A stretch of DNA of 64,000 nucleotides from Seongchinamella unica. Its GTDB lineage: Bacteria > Pseudomonadota > Gammaproteobacteria > Pseudomonadales > Halieaceae. The stretch's first letter is position 1. Each line of letters begins with the position of its first letter. Below the pieces are notes generated by a model. The model worked only from the letters and a program-made list of their open reading frames with translations. It did not search any database and was not told the origin of the DNA. The translations under genes and the position numbers were made by a program. Shown here piece after piece: positions 10,123 through 20,939 of the stretch. The stretch is from NCBI RefSeq assembly GCF_004354085.1, contig NZ_SMSE01000003.1:567231-631230 (forward strand), given 5' to 3'.

Positions 10123-10911
10123 TCAATACCCACCCCGGGCGGCAGCTTCGTCGGGGTTCTCGCCACGGGCGATCGCCAGCCCGCGGCTGACGCCGGAGCG
10201 GAAGAAGCTGATATCGGTACCGGCAGAGGCGAAGTGGAAGCCATTGCGCAGTGATTCGTGCGCCATTTCGGCTGAGTAGCCGAACATCCCCACGACGCGT
10301 TCATGCTTCTGGCACGCGGCAATGATGGCAGCGATCGCTTCCTTGAAGCGTGGGTTGCCAAAATCCCCCGGGGCGATACCCAGGCCATAACACAGGTCCA
10401 TGGGTCCCACGAACAAACCATCCACGCCCTCGACCGCGGCGATCTCCTCGACATTCTCCAGCCCTTCCTCGGTCTCTATCATCGGCAGGCAGGCGATCTG
10501 CGCATTGGCGTGGGCGAGGTACTCGATACCGGAAACCATCGCCGGCCGCATGGGGCCGCAGGAACGCTGCCCCTGGGGCGGGTAATAACAGGCGGCAGCG
10601 GCTTGCCGGGCTTCCTCGGCCGAATTGACCATGGGCACGATGACACCCTCGGCACCCACGTCCAGCACCTTGCCGATCTGGTCAGGCGTATTGGCGGCAA
10701 CCCGGACCAGCGGCGTGACCGGCTGGCCGCAGATTGCCGGCAGCAGGCGGGTGAGGTCGCTATAGTCCATCAGGCCGTGTTGCAGGTCGAAGCACAGCCA
10801 GTCCACCCCGGTGCGGGCCAGGGTTTCGGCCAGGTGAATATCAGGCAGGTTAATCCAGATGCCAAGCGAGGGCTTGCCTTCGCGCCAGTGCTGCAGTGCG
10901 GTATTGATCAT
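10123..10911 (-). CDS. HpaI/HpcH-family class II pyruvate aldolase
   Basis: 262-aa member of the HpcH/HpaI aldolase family, which cleave 4-hydroxy-2-oxo acids (for example 4-hydroxy-2-oxoheptanedioate) or 2-keto-3-deoxy sugar acids to pyruvate and an aldehyde, using a divalent metal. Visible motifs are FDLQHGLMD (catalytic His), PMIETEEGLENVEEI (metal-binding Glu) and FVGPMDL (metal-binding Asp). The gene sits 31 bp downstream of a hydratase of the meta-cleavage type, so the pair forms an operon that could produce pyruvate. The aldehyde product could feed the aldehyde dehydrogenase at 2.5 kb. Substrate chain length is not predictable from sequence. Confidence 0.88.
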   Translation of the reverse strand: MINTALQHWREGKPSLGIWINLPDIHLAETLARTGVDWLCFDLQHGLMDYSDLTRLLPAICGQPVTPLVRVAANTPDQIGKVLDVGAEGVIVPMVNSAEEARQAAAACYYPPQGQRSCGPMRPAMVSGIEYLAHANAQIACLPMIETEEGLENVEEIAAVEGVDGLFVGPMDLCYGLGIAPGDFGNPRFKEAIAAIIAACQKHERVVGMFGYSAEMAHESLRNGFHFASAGTDISFFRSGVSRGLAIARGENPDEAAARGGY

Positions 10912-10942
10912 AGTAATTCTCCTGGTGAGGTATCGTCCGGAA

Positions 10943-11734
10943 TCAGGTGAAAGTAAAGCTCACGTCGCCGAAACCGCTGTCGAAGCGGGCCACCAGTTCG
11001 TCACCGGCAGCCACCGGCACCGCCCGCAGGAATGAGCCTGACAGAATGACGTCGCCGGGTTCGAAGGCCACGCCGAAATCAGCCAGCTTGTTGGCCAGCC
11101 AGGCAACCGCGTTCAAGGGGTTTCCGAGCACCGCAACTGAATTACCCTGCTCCCTGACCTCGCCATTGATTTCCAGGCTGCCCTGGATATTGCGAATATC
11201 GATATCGCGCAGGTCCAGGGGATTGCCACCGAGAATCACGCCACCGACGGCGGCCAGGTCAGCGATGGTATCGCGCACGTCCATGCCCGGCCCGTAGGCC
11301 ACCCGGAAGTCGACGATCTCGATCGCCGGCAGCACAAAGTCTGTGGCCCGGATGACATCAGCCACGTTGATACCCGGTCCCGCCAGGCGTTCTTTCATGA
11401 CAAAGGCCATCTCGATCTCCACCAGCGGCTGCTGCCAGTCGCTGCGCGGGCTCTCCCCGGCCTCGGGATAAAACATGAAGTCCAGCATGGCGCTGTAGTC
11501 GGGTTCCGTGGAGTTGGCCATTTCCTGCATCGGCCTGGAGGTGAGGCCTATCTTGTAGCCGCGGACCTTGTGGCCCTTCTCGCGAAACTGCTGTACCACT
11601 TTCTCTTGAATGCGGTAGGCGTCTTCCATTTCGATCTCCGGGAAGCGGGGATTCAGCAGCGGGACCTGCGATTTTTCCCCAAAGCAGCGATAGATGTCGG
11701 CCGCGATGTCCTGGCGCACTTGTTCGGTCAGCAT
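10943..11734 (-). CDS. HpaH-like 2-oxo-hept-3-ene-1,7-dioate hydratase / FAH-fold hydratase
   Basis: 263-aa hydratase of the 2-keto-4-pentenoate hydratase family (FAH superfamily fold), adding water to a 2-oxo-enoic acid to give the substrate for an HpaI-type aldolase. VRGYKIGLTSRPMQ, the metal-ligand stretch PLVEIEMAFVMKERL, PAIEIVDFR and GDVILSGSF are characteristic. The start at 11734 follows AGAGGTAACATC; the frame continues to 11779 without a better site. Together with the following aldolase this is the lower half of a homoprotocatechuate-like meta pathway, but the ring-cleavage dioxygenase, isomerase and decarboxylase are not in the window. Confidence 0.88.
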   Translation of the reverse strand: MLTEQVRQDIAADIYRCFGEKSQVPLLNPRFPEIEMEDAYRIQEKVVQQFREKGHKVRGYKIGLTSRPMQEMANSTEPDYSAMLDFMFYPEAGESPRSDWQQPLVEIEMAFVMKERLAGPGINVADVIRATDFVLPAIEIVDFRVAYGPGMDVRDTIADLAAVGGVILGGNPLDLRDIDIRNIQGSLEINGEVREQGNSVAVLGNPLNAVAWLANKLADFGVAFEPGDVILSGSFLRAVPVAAGDELVARFDSGFGDVSFTFT

Positions 11735-11983
11735 GATGTTACCTCTCTTGTCGATTATCAGGTGTTGAATGCAGGTCATACTGACGCCAGAGCGACAGGA
11801 TGACTGTCAATATGGCGACACTTAAGGGTAAAACGAATTCTGCCTGAACTGTCCTGAAGTTGACATTCTCAGGCCCGGGGCGCTGCTAGCATTCACCCTC
11901 CAATGCTGCGAGAAGGCCGAAAATCGGCCTGGAATTATATTAATAAACTGGCCGCAAGCCGGCTGATTTGGAGGGAAAACCCG

Positions 11984-14467
11984 ATGAAAAAGCACCACAC
12001 GCTGAACACACTGACCGCCGCCATGATAGGCCTGGGCCTGGTCCAGCCAGTCATGTCACAACAGCTGGAAGAAGTCGTGGTCACCGCCACCAAGCGGGCC
12101 GAGAGCATGCAGGATGTCTCGATCTCGATGATCGCGATGAGCGGCGATTCGATAAAAGATATGGGTATCACCCGCGGCGAGGACTTTGCCGTGGATATTC
12201 CGGCCGTTGCAATTACCCAGAGCCCGATAGGCAACTTCGTCTTTATTCGCGGTGTTGGCACGCCGGGTGTTAACCAGGGTATCGAGCAGTCGGTTTCTAT
12301 CTTCCACGATGGCATCTACATGGGGCGCAGCCAGCTGGCCAGGGCACCCTTTATGGATCTTGAACGGGTGGAAGTACTGCGCGGCCCCCAGAGTGTGCTG
12401 TTCGGTAAAAACACCATCGGTGGCGCCATACACGTGATCAGTGCCAAGCCGACCCAGGAAGTCGAAGGCATGATCAGCGGCCTGTATGGCTGGGAAGACG
12501 GAGAGAAGGAGATCACGGGCGTTATTTCCGGGCCAATTACCGATACCCTTTCCGGTCGTCTCGCCTATCGCGGCTACGAACTTGATGGTTACCTGGAAAA
12601 TGTCCTTACTGGAGACGATGGCCCTGAGCGCGACGACGAAACCTTGCGCGTGCAACTGGCCTGGGACGCCACCGACACCTTACTCATCACCGGCAAGTGG
12701 GAGCAGAGCGATTTCGAAAACCGGCAGGTCTCCACCCAGTTAGCCAATTTTGATACTGCGCCTGCAGGTATCGGTTTCAACAACCTCAACCAGGCTCTGG
12801 TGTCCAGCATTACCGGTGGCGATGGTACCGAGAAATATGACGACGAACGCGCTGTCATCAATGATGGGGGCGCCGCCCTCGGCCAGCTGTTGCCCCAATA
12901 CGCCGGCCTACCCGGTTTCCCAGACCTGCCTGAGGTGAGTGAAAACTCCATGGAGCTTGGCACACTCACGCTCGACTGGCTCATCGGTGAGCACTCCCTG
13001 ACAGCCATAACCGGTTACGCGCACTACGACTATCGGGATATCTGCGATTGTGACTTCTCGGCACTGCCGTTTATCCAGGTAGACGCCCGCGAGGACTACG
13101 ACCAGTTCAGCCAGGAAATTCGCCTGACATCGCCGGGCGGGGAGAAACTGGATTACATTGTTGGCCTTTACTACCACCAGAGCGACCTTGAATACAGCGC
13201 CAGCGACAGCTTTGGTTCTTCTTTGGCGGCTCCCCTGCTGGGAGCACCGGCGGCACTCACTCCCAATCTCAGCCGGGACTACAGTCTCGATCAGGAACAG
13301 GACATGTGGGCGGTCTTCGGTTCAGCCACCTACAGTTTCACCGACACAACGCGCCTGACCGTTGGCATGCGATACTTCGAGGAAAGCAAGGAAGTTGATC
13401 ATCCCCTGAGCAAGCGGTTTACCGATGGCTGGGACTACAGCGCCGCCGTGGGTGCGCCGGCGGGCACCATAACCTACGGCGATACTGCGGCTGAGTACGA
13501 CCGATTCCTGAGCGATTTCGCTGGAACCCCCCTGGTGACCATCCCCGAGGGCATTTATGCCGCACTCCTGGGCACCTTCGAGCACGACATTCGCAAGCGC
13601 AAGCGGGATGAAGACGATATTACCGGCTCCCTCACCCTGGAGCACGATATCGGCGGCGATTCCATGGTGTTTGCTACCGTTGCCAATGGTACCAAGGGTG
13701 GTGGATTTGATGCCCGATTCCTTAAAACTACCAACGACCCGAGGTTCGAGTACGACGAAGAAAAGGCGATCAGTTACGAGCTGGGCGTGAAAAGCTCACT
13801 GCTGGATGGACTGATGACATTAAACGCCACGGTGTTCTATACGGAGATTGAGGACTTCCAGGTCAGCGTTTTTGATGGCCAAACCGGTTTCGTAGTGCAG
13901 AACGCCGCCGAGCTGGAATCCAAGGGCGTGGAGATCGATATCAAGTGGGCGGCAACCGAGAACCTGACCCTTGGCTTCGCAGGCAGTTACCTCGATGCAG
14001 TCTACGCAGACTATGCCACTGCCCCCTGCTGGACACTCACCGGCAGTCAGCCTGAGAATCGCGGCAACTGCATCGACCGCGGTATGGAGACAGAGCGTCG
14101 GGACGCCTCCGGTGACACGATCAATTACGCGCCCGAGTTCGCCTACAATCTCAACTTCGACTACCGGCTCCCGGTCGGCGACGCCCTGGAAGCGCGCGCG
14201 GTACTGAACATCAACTACTCGGACGGTTACGCTACTGCCGGCGACCTGGACGAAATCTACACCTGGCAGGACGACTACACCAAGGTTGACCTGCGCCTCA
14301 GCCTCGGGGGTGTCAACGGCATGTGGGATGTCGCGTTGATCGGTAAGAACCTGACCGACGAGTACATCAGCGGCAACAGTGATGACCAGCCGCTGGTGCC
14401 GGGCAATGGATTTGCCTCCACCGACCGCCTGCGCTCCTACGCGGTGCAGGCCACCTACCGCTTCTGA
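11984..14467 (+). CDS. TonB-dependent outer-membrane receptor
   Basis: 827-aa outer-membrane active transporter. A signal peptide (MKKHHTLNTLTAAMIGLGLV, cleaved near VMSQ) is followed at once by the TonB box LEEVVVTATKR, a plug domain with the LERVEVLRGPQSVLFGKNTIGGAI motif region, and a barrel ending in aromatic YAVQATYRF. The start at 11984 is backed by GGAGGGAAAA; the 27 residues upstream in frame are not family-like. It lies between catabolic enzymes and a sulfatase, and ends in a strong terminator. It probably imports the organic substrate of this cluster. The long plug-containing layout is that of IroN/FyuA-like Proteobacterial receptors, which also serve non-iron ligands. Confidence 0.93.
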   Translation: MKKHHTLNTLTAAMIGLGLVQPVMSQQLEEVVVTATKRAESMQDVSISMIAMSGDSIKDMGITRGEDFAVDIPAVAITQSPIGNFVFIRGVGTPGVNQGIEQSVSIFHDGIYMGRSQLARAPFMDLERVEVLRGPQSVLFGKNTIGGAIHVISAKPTQEVEGMISGLYGWEDGEKEITGVISGPITDTLSGRLAYRGYELDGYLENVLTGDDGPERDDETLRVQLAWDATDTLLITGKWEQSDFENRQVSTQLANFDTAPAGIGFNNLNQALVSSITGGDGTEKYDDERAVINDGGAALGQLLPQYAGLPGFPDLPEVSENSMELGTLTLDWLIGEHSLTAITGYAHYDYRDICDCDFSALPFIQVDAREDYDQFSQEIRLTSPGGEKLDYIVGLYYHQSDLEYSASDSFGSSLAAPLLGAPAALTPNLSRDYSLDQEQDMWAVFGSATYSFTDTTRLTVGMRYFEESKEVDHPLSKRFTDGWDYSAAVGAPAGTITYGDTAAEYDRFLSDFAGTPLVTIPEGIYAALLGTFEHDIRKRKRDEDDITGSLTLEHDIGGDSMVFATVANGTKGGGFDARFLKTTNDPRFEYDEEKAISYELGVKSSLLDGLMTLNATVFYTEIEDFQVSVFDGQTGFVVQNAAELESKGVEIDIKWAATENLTLGFAGSYLDAVYADYATAPCWTLTGSQPENRGNCIDRGMETERRDASGDTINYAPEFAYNLNFDYRLPVGDALEARAVLNINYSDGYATAGDLDEIYTWQDDYTKVDLRLSLGGVNGMWDVALIGKNLTDEYISGNSDDQPLVPGNGFASTDRLRSYAVQATYRF

Positions 14468-14493
14468 TGGCGGCCCCCTCCGGGGGTATTGGG

Positions 14494-14520
14494 GGGAGGC
14501 CACTGGGCCTCCCTTTTTTT
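14494..14520 (+). terminator. Rho-independent terminator of the TonB receptor gene
   Basis: GGGAGGCC (14494-14501) and GGCCTCCC (14506-14513) form an eight-bp perfect stem with an ACTG loop, followed by seven T (14514-14520). It begins 26 bp after the receptor stop codon and separates it from the sulfatase. Confidence 0.92.
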
Positions 14521-14598
14521 CACTGCCGGAGCAACACCACTGAACGATGGTTACTCCGGACACCACAGGCCGGGTTATCCTGGCGGGGACAGTCAACG

Positions 14599-16122
<1,524 letters not shown>

Positions 16123-16221
16123 CCGCCGGGGCCGGAAAAGAAAGTCGTCTCACAACAAATCGGTCTCGGCAGCTTCTGCTAAGCTCGACCACATCAGAAT
16201 TACCCTACAGGATTTACCACC

Positions 16222-17847
16222 ATGAACGGAGCACAAGCACTCTTCAACGCCTTGACCAACGCCGGACTCGACACCTGCTTTGCCAATCCGGGCACGTCGG
16301 AAATGCAACTGGTGTATGAGATGGGCAAATCCGATGCGGTACGTCCCGTGCTCTGCCTGCAGGAAAACGTGGTCACCGGCGCCGCCGACGGCTACGCCCG
16401 CATGGCGAACAAGCCCGCTTTTACCCTGCTGCACGTGGGATCCGGCTTCGCCAACGGCATCGCCAACCTGCACAACGCCGGTCGGGGCAATGTGCCGATC
16501 GTCAATATCGTCGGCGCCAACGCCACCTATCACCAGCCCAATTTCCCGGAACACGAGTTCATCGGCGGCAAGATTACCGAAGTGGCCGGAGCCGTGTCCC
16601 ACTGGACCCGGGAAGCGAGGTCCGCGGCGGAAATGGGCATTCTCGGGGCTGAAGCCGTCAGCCAGGCGATGATCGGCAGTGGCCGGATCAGCACCCTGAT
16701 CGCACCCACCGATTGCCACTGGGACCCGGCCCCCGACGCACCGCAGGCCGTGGCGCCCGCGCCAACCTCGCGCGTCGCCGGTTCAACCATCGCGTCGGCG
16801 GCCGCGCTGCTGAACAACGGGCGCAAAACCGGCATCCTGCTGGGCACCCACGCACTGCGGGAGGAGGGCCTGGAAATTGCCGGCCGAATCGCCGCCAGCA
16901 CCGGCGCCCAGCTGCTGGCGGAAACCTTCCCCGCGCGCCTGGCCCGTGGCGAGGGGCGTGTCGAAGTGCAACTGGTCCCCTATTTTCTGGAGATGGCCCA
17001 GTTCTTCTTCGCCGAGTATGAGCAGATCATCGTGGTGGGTGCCCTGCCGCCGGTGTCGACCTTTGCCTACGAGGGCTCCCCCAGCCACAAGGCGCCGCCA
17101 AGCTGCGAGATATCGAGCCTGGCCACGCCGGACTTCGATGTGATGGCTGCCCTGGCCGACCTGGCCGAGGCGGTTGGCGCGTCGGACGAAACCTCCCCCC
17201 GCTGCCAGCGCGTGGAGCCGGACCAGCCGCAGGGCGTACTGACCGCCGCCGCGGTGGGGCAGAGCGTCAGCCTGCTGATGCCCGAGGACGCGGTACTGGT
17301 CGATGAAAGCGCGACTGCAGGTATGGACCTGTTCCAGCAGACGGTTGGCGCGCGCCGGCACGAGTATCTCTACGCCATTCCCGGTGCCGCCATTGGCAAC
17401 GGCTTGCCGGTGGCCCTGGGGGCCGCCGTCGCCAGCCCCGAGCGCAAGGTGGTGGCGCTGCAGGCGGACGGCAGTGGCATGTATACCAACCAGGCCCTGT
17501 GGAGCATCGCCCGGGAAGAGTGCGATGTCACTATCGTCATTATCAAGAATGACGCCTACGCGGTGCTCAACGTCGAACTGGCGCGCGTGCGCGAAGGGGA
17601 GCCCACGGAAAAAATGCTGTCAATGCTCGAACTGGACCGCCCCACAATCGACTGGGTTAGCATATCCAAGGGCATGGGCATCCCGGCGGTGTCGGTGAAT
17701 ACCGCGGAGGAATTCCACCTCGAGTTTGAACAGGCAATGGCGCAGAAAGGACCCATGCTGATCGAGGCGAACATCGCCCAGGACCTGCAGCCCGTGGTTG
17801 ACCTGATACTGCAGCAGAAAGCGGCACGCGCAGAACAGGAAAGCTGA
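16222..17847 (+). CDS. Thiamine-diphosphate-dependent enzyme, acetolactate synthase large-subunit-like
   Basis: 541-aa ThDP enzyme with three domains: N-terminal pyrimidine-binding domain with the activating Glu in CLQENVVTGAADGYARM, central domain, and C-terminal pyrophosphate domain with the metal motif ADGSGMYTNQALW ... IIKNDAYAVLN. It resembles large-subunit-like proteins often named IlvB but lacks a neighbouring small regulatory subunit. Benzoylformate decarboxylase-like or 2-oxoacid decarboxylase activity is an equally good reading. In this cluster a role on a 2-oxo-acid product is plausible. A modest AGGA lies 10 bases upstream of the ATG. Confidence 0.85.
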   Translation: MNGAQALFNALTNAGLDTCFANPGTSEMQLVYEMGKSDAVRPVLCLQENVVTGAADGYARMANKPAFTLLHVGSGFANGIANLHNAGRGNVPIVNIVGANATYHQPNFPEHEFIGGKITEVAGAVSHWTREARSAAEMGILGAEAVSQAMIGSGRISTLIAPTDCHWDPAPDAPQAVAPAPTSRVAGSTIASAAALLNNGRKTGILLGTHALREEGLEIAGRIAASTGAQLLAETFPARLARGEGRVEVQLVPYFLEMAQFFFAEYEQIIVVGALPPVSTFAYEGSPSHKAPPSCEISSLATPDFDVMAALADLAEAVGASDETSPRCQRVEPDQPQGVLTAAAVGQSVSLLMPEDAVLVDESATAGMDLFQQTVGARRHEYLYAIPGAAIGNGLPVALGAAVASPERKVVALQADGSGMYTNQALWSIAREECDVTIVIIKNDAYAVLNVELARVREGEPTEKMLSMLELDRPTIDWVSISKGMGIPAVSVNTAEEFHLEFEQAMAQKGPMLIEANIAQDLQPVVDLILQQKAARAEQES

Positions 17848-17857
17848 AAAGCTTTCC
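17838..17857. terminator. Perfect 8-bp hairpin between convergent genes
   Basis: GGAAAGCT (17838-17845) and AGCTTTCC (17850-17857) pair perfectly around a GAAA loop. It overlaps the stop of the ThDP enzyme and lies 11 bp before the end of the convergent Crp-like gene. No T-run; a bidirectional stop signal is possible. Confidence 0.45.
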
Positions 17858-17867
17858 CGGAGAGCCG

Positions 17868-18587
17868 TCAGGTCGTTTGCTGGTAGCCCGGCGTGATGGG
17901 CTCGCCAGCAAGCAGGTACTCGTACTGGTCCTTGAGTCGCTCCAGGTCCTGGATGTAGATTCGCCCATAGCGCAGCTCGATGATGCCCTCGCAAACGAGG
18001 GCCTTGAGCTCCTTGTTGATGCTTTGCCGCGATGCACCCAGCATCTGGCCCAGCTCTTCCTGGGAGATGGCGATGAACAGCTCGCGCTCGGGGTTGTTGG
18101 AGTCGCGGCTGTAGGCCATGCGCAGGACACAGCGCGCCACCCGCTGATGCAGGGTGAGTTCGCTGGCTTCCTCGTTGAGCGCATACAGGTAGCGCACGCG
18201 ATGGCACATCATCAGGGCGATTTTGCGATCCACCTCGGGATAGCGGGTGGTGAGCTCATCGAATCCGGCCCGGCTCAGCACCCGAACCGCGCTGTCACAG
18301 GAGGCGATGGCATGGCTCACCCGGGGGAGGCCGTCGATCAAGCCCATTTCCCCGAAACAGTCGCCCGGCTGAAACTCGCCGCTCACCACTTCCCTGCCTT
18401 CCAGGGAGTAATTGCACAGCCTGACCCGGCCTTCCACCAACTGGTATAACTCGTTGGGTTTATCGCCCTGGCGATAGACGGCCTCGCCTTTCCCCACCCG
18501 ACGCAGGACACTGAGTTCCTCGAAAGCCTGTCGCGCCTCTGGCGAAAGCTCACTGACGAATGCGTGCATGTGGGGAATTACTCGCAT
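17868..18587 (-). CDS. Crp/Fnr-family transcription regulator
   Basis: 239-aa regulator with an N-terminal cyclic-nucleotide-binding beta-roll (GKGEAVYRQGDKPNELYQLV ... FQPGDCFGEMGLIDGLPR) and a C-terminal winged helix-turn-helix (ISQEELGQMLGASRQSINKE). The start at 18587 is preceded by GGGAG eight bases away; the frame extends to 18644. It lacks the four-Cys FeS pattern of Fnr. The LIDGLPR phosphate-cassette region is not the classic RxS of CRP, so the ligand is uncertain. As the only regulator in region 1 it may control the catabolic cluster. Confidence 0.88.
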   Translation of the reverse strand: MRVIPHMHAFVSELSPEARQAFEELSVLRRVGKGEAVYRQGDKPNELYQLVEGRVRLCNYSLEGREVVSGEFQPGDCFGEMGLIDGLPRVSHAIASCDSAVRVLSRAGFDELTTRYPEVDRKIALMMCHRVRYLYALNEEASELTLHQRVARCVLRMAYSRDSNNPERELFIAISQEELGQMLGASRQSINKELKALVCEGIIELRYGRIYIQDLERLKDQYEYLLAGEPITPGYQQTT

Positions 18588-18692
18588 AAACCCGACTCCC
18601 GCGCGACTGTCGACTGGTTGGCCACTTACCGCCCTGTGCAGCACATCATACCATTACCGGCCCCGGGCGCACCCTATCGGTGCACGCGCTGG

Positions 18693-19610
18693 TCAGGCGC
18701 TCAACTCGATCTCCGGGTAGCGTTTCTGCATCGCCGCCCGGATACCTTCTTTCCAGCCGTACTGGCAGGGACCGGCCAGCGACTTGCGCTTCTGGTTGTC
18801 GAGGATCTTCATCTGCCACATGGCGTGTTCACCCTCGGTGATGGTCAGCGAGAGGCCGGTGATTTCCTCGATATAGGCCGCCATCTGCTCCACCGATACC
18901 GGCTCGTCACCACCGAGATTGACCACCGGCGCCGGCACTGCGGCGTGCGCCAGCAGGCCCTGGACCTGGCGGATGATGTCGTCCTGGTAGATGGGTGAGC
19001 AGTAACTCTCGCTGTCGGCCTTGCGCTGGTAGGGCCAGCCGTTCCGCATGAAGTCCACCAGCACCATGGGCACGCCGCCGTGGCCGTGCTCGCCGTAAGC
19101 CACGTCCAGGCGCGCGATAATGGTCGGCAGTCCCAGGGACAACGCCTGGAAGCGCACCACCGCCTCCGTGGCCAGCTTGCTCATGGCGTAATGGTGCGAG
19201 TAATGGGAAAAGCCACCGAGCACGGCATCCTCGGCGATCACCGCCAAGGGGTCGGGGTCATCCCGGTAAATGGAGGAAGAGGACATGTGGAAGAAGGCTT
19301 TTACATCCCGGTAGCGCTGCATCAGGAAACCGGTGCCTTCGGCATTGAGCATGCCCGCCTCGGATGTCTTGGGGTCGGTATTACAGCCGCAGTGAATCAC
19401 ATAATCCACCTCCGGCAGGTGATCCAGGTCGGCGTCGCCAATTGAGAACACGGCGGACTTGATGCCCTGCGCTTCCAGCTCCGCCTTCGCCTGCGGGTCA
19501 CTGAAGCGGGCGCCAGCCCAGACCTCGTTGTTACTGACAAGCGCCTCGGCGATGGGTCTGGCGACCTGTCCGGTGGCCCCGGTGACAAGAATCTTCTGGT
19601 TCTGCAGCAT
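18693..19610 (-). CDS. NAD(P)-dependent epimerase/dehydratase (extended SDR)
   Basis: 305-aa extended short-chain dehydrogenase. The Rossmann motif is GATGQVARPIAEAL at the N-terminus and the catalytic pair is Tyr and Lys in HYAMSKLATE, with Ser upstream in MSSSSIYRD. The C-terminal half, as in sugar-nucleotide epimerases, binds the substrate. Substrates in this subfamily range from nucleotide sugars to lactones and ketones. It lies 105 bp upstream of, and in the same direction as, the Crp-like gene, so the two could be co-transcribed. Cytoplasmic; no membrane segment. Confidence 0.82.
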   Translation of the reverse strand: MLQNQKILVTGATGQVARPIAEALVSNNEVWAGARFSDPQAKAELEAQGIKSAVFSIGDADLDHLPEVDYVIHCGCNTDPKTSEAGMLNAEGTGFLMQRYRDVKAFFHMSSSSIYRDDPDPLAVIAEDAVLGGFSHYSHHYAMSKLATEAVVRFQALSLGLPTIIARLDVAYGEHGHGGVPMVLVDFMRNGWPYQRKADSESYCSPIYQDDIIRQVQGLLAHAAVPAPVVNLGGDEPVSVEQMAAYIEEITGLSLTITEGEHAMWQMKILDNQKRKSLAGPCQYGWKEGIRAAMQKRYPEIELSA

Positions 19611-19794
19611 GGATTATTCTCTGTGTTATTCACCAGCTGAAAATGTAACTGAAAGTCATGCGGCTAACTACGCCGGGGCGTGGATTACAGGATGGCATGG
19701 TAAACCCCGAGGGAACAAATGCCGGCGGCGGGCACGCTTGATTTTCGCCGCCGGTCGAAGCACTCTGTGGGTCCATGGCAAACGATTACCCGGT
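19611..19794. other. Intergenic region before the PqqD-like gene
   Basis: A 184-bp divergent intergenic stretch. An open frame of the plus strand runs through it but has no start or family resemblance. I see no strong promoter or hairpin. Confidence 0.4.
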
Positions 19795-20076
19795 ATGAAA
19801 CTCGAGCAAACCGTCACCATCTCTCCGGACGTCATCTCCCAGGAAGTCTCCGGCGAAACCGTATTGCTGGACCTGAACAGCGAAAACTATTTCGGCCTGG
19901 ACGAGATCGGTACGCGGATCTGGCAGCTGATTGAATCCTCGGGCCGGCTGCAGGATATCTACGAGACCCTGCTGGCGGAGTACGACGTGGAGCCCGACCA
20001 GCTGCTGGAGGACATGGAACAGCTGCTGACCGATATCGAAAAAGCCGGCCTGGTTTCCCTGCAGCCGGACGCCTGA
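19795..20076 (+). CDS. PqqD-like peptide-chaperone domain protein (RRE fold)
   Basis: 93-aa stand-alone PqqD-family protein. GETVLLDLNSENYFGLDEIG, TRIWQLIESSGRLQDIYETL and a C-terminal LLTDIEKAGLVSL match the family plan of three beta strands and three helices that binds RiPP precursor peptides. I start it at 19795 (MKLEQTV); the much longer frame upstream to 19459 runs across the intergenic region and reads as noise. The Shine-Dalgarno sequence is weak. No precursor, radical SAM or protease gene is adjacent, so it is an orphan. It need not serve PQQ synthesis; related proteins accompany many peptide-modifying systems. Confidence 0.8.
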   Translation: MKLEQTVTISPDVISQEVSGETVLLDLNSENYFGLDEIGTRIWQLIESSGRLQDIYETLLAEYDVEPDQLLEDMEQLLTDIEKAGLVSLQPDA

Positions 20077-20152
20077 GCGGCCGGGTTATTCCCCCCACCG
20101 TTGCGTGGTACCATCGGCCTGACAACAACATCGCAGCCGTGGGGAGAGACTT

Positions 20153-20743
20153 ATGTCCGGCATCGTTTTCTGGTTGGTCCTGTTGGCGCTGGTCATCTAC
20201 ATCGTCAGCATCTACAACCGGCTTGTTACCCTCAAAAACCGCTTCAAGAACGCCTTTGCCCAGATCGAGGTGCAGCTCAAGCGCCGCTATGACCTGATCC
20301 CCAACCTGGTGGAAACCGCCAAGGGTTACATGCAGCACGAACGGGAAACCCTGGACGCGGTGGTGACCGCCCGCAACGACGCCGCCGCCGTACTCAAGGC
20401 GCTGGAAGGGGGCAAGCTTGGCGGCGGTGACATCTCCCGGCTGGCCAGCGCGGAGAACGCGCTGCAGGGCGCCCTGGGCAAGCTGAATGTCACCATGGAA
20501 GCCTACCCGGACCTCAAGGCCAGCGAGAACATGCAACAGTTGAGCGAGGAGCTTACCACCACCGAGAATCGCGTGGCCTTTGCCCGCCAGGGTTACAACG
20601 ACGCGGTCATGCAGTACAACACCTACCGGCAGAGTTTCCCGCCGGTGTTGTTTGCCGCCAGGTTCGGCCACCCCGACGATGCCGAGCTGCTGGAGTTCGA
20701 CGATTCGGTGCAGATCCAGGCGGCGCCAAAGGTGGCGTTTTAG
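20153..20743 (+). CDS. lemA: LemA family protein
   Basis: 196 aa. One N-terminal membrane segment (IVFWLVLLALVIYIVSIYN) is followed by the LemA hallmark LKNRFKNAFAQIEVQLKRR and YDLIPNLVETAKGYM, then a helical bundle. Family function is not settled; it is commonly encoded with membrane proteases, as here, where an M48 peptidase follows. A GGGGAGAG site precedes the ATG. A REP-like palindrome separates it from the protease gene but the order and strand suggest one transcript. Confidence 0.92.
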   Translation: MSGIVFWLVLLALVIYIVSIYNRLVTLKNRFKNAFAQIEVQLKRRYDLIPNLVETAKGYMQHERETLDAVVTARNDAAAVLKALEGGKLGGGDISRLASAENALQGALGKLNVTMEAYPDLKASENMQQLSEELTTTENRVAFARQGYNDAVMQYNTYRQSFPPVLFAARFGHPDDAELLEFDDSVQIQAAPKVAF

Positions 20744-20840
20744 CCAGCGTCCTTCACCAGAGCCTCCGTGATTGGCAGCAGATAAGTGGATCTGGTGATG
20801 ATTTACAGATTACTTTTTACTTTCAGCCACTAACGGCTTT

Positions 20841-20909
20841 GTCATCCCCGGGAAAGCGGGGATCCAGTGACCCAGCCAACCGCTGGATTCCCGCCTTCGC
20901 GGGAATGAC
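20841..20909. repeat. REP-like inverted pair between lemA and the M48 peptidase
   Basis: Two REP-like palindromes in opposite orientation: GTCATCCCCGG...CGGGGATCCAG (20841-20867) and CTGGATTCCCGC...GCGGGAATGAC (20883-20909). Together they form a long imperfect hairpin. The same palindrome occurs near 33.76, 37.2-37.9 and 53.07 kb. It ends 30 bp before the protease start codon, so it lies in the transcript leader or intercistronic region. Confidence 0.85.
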
Positions 20910-20939
20910 TACCTGCCAGCCAGGACCCGCTTCAAAACA

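Noticed and set aside
19459-19794. N-terminal extension of the PqqD-like frame
   Set aside because: The 112 extra residues overlap the start of the divergent epimerase-like gene and look like read-through of intergenic DNA; family members start at MKLEQTV.
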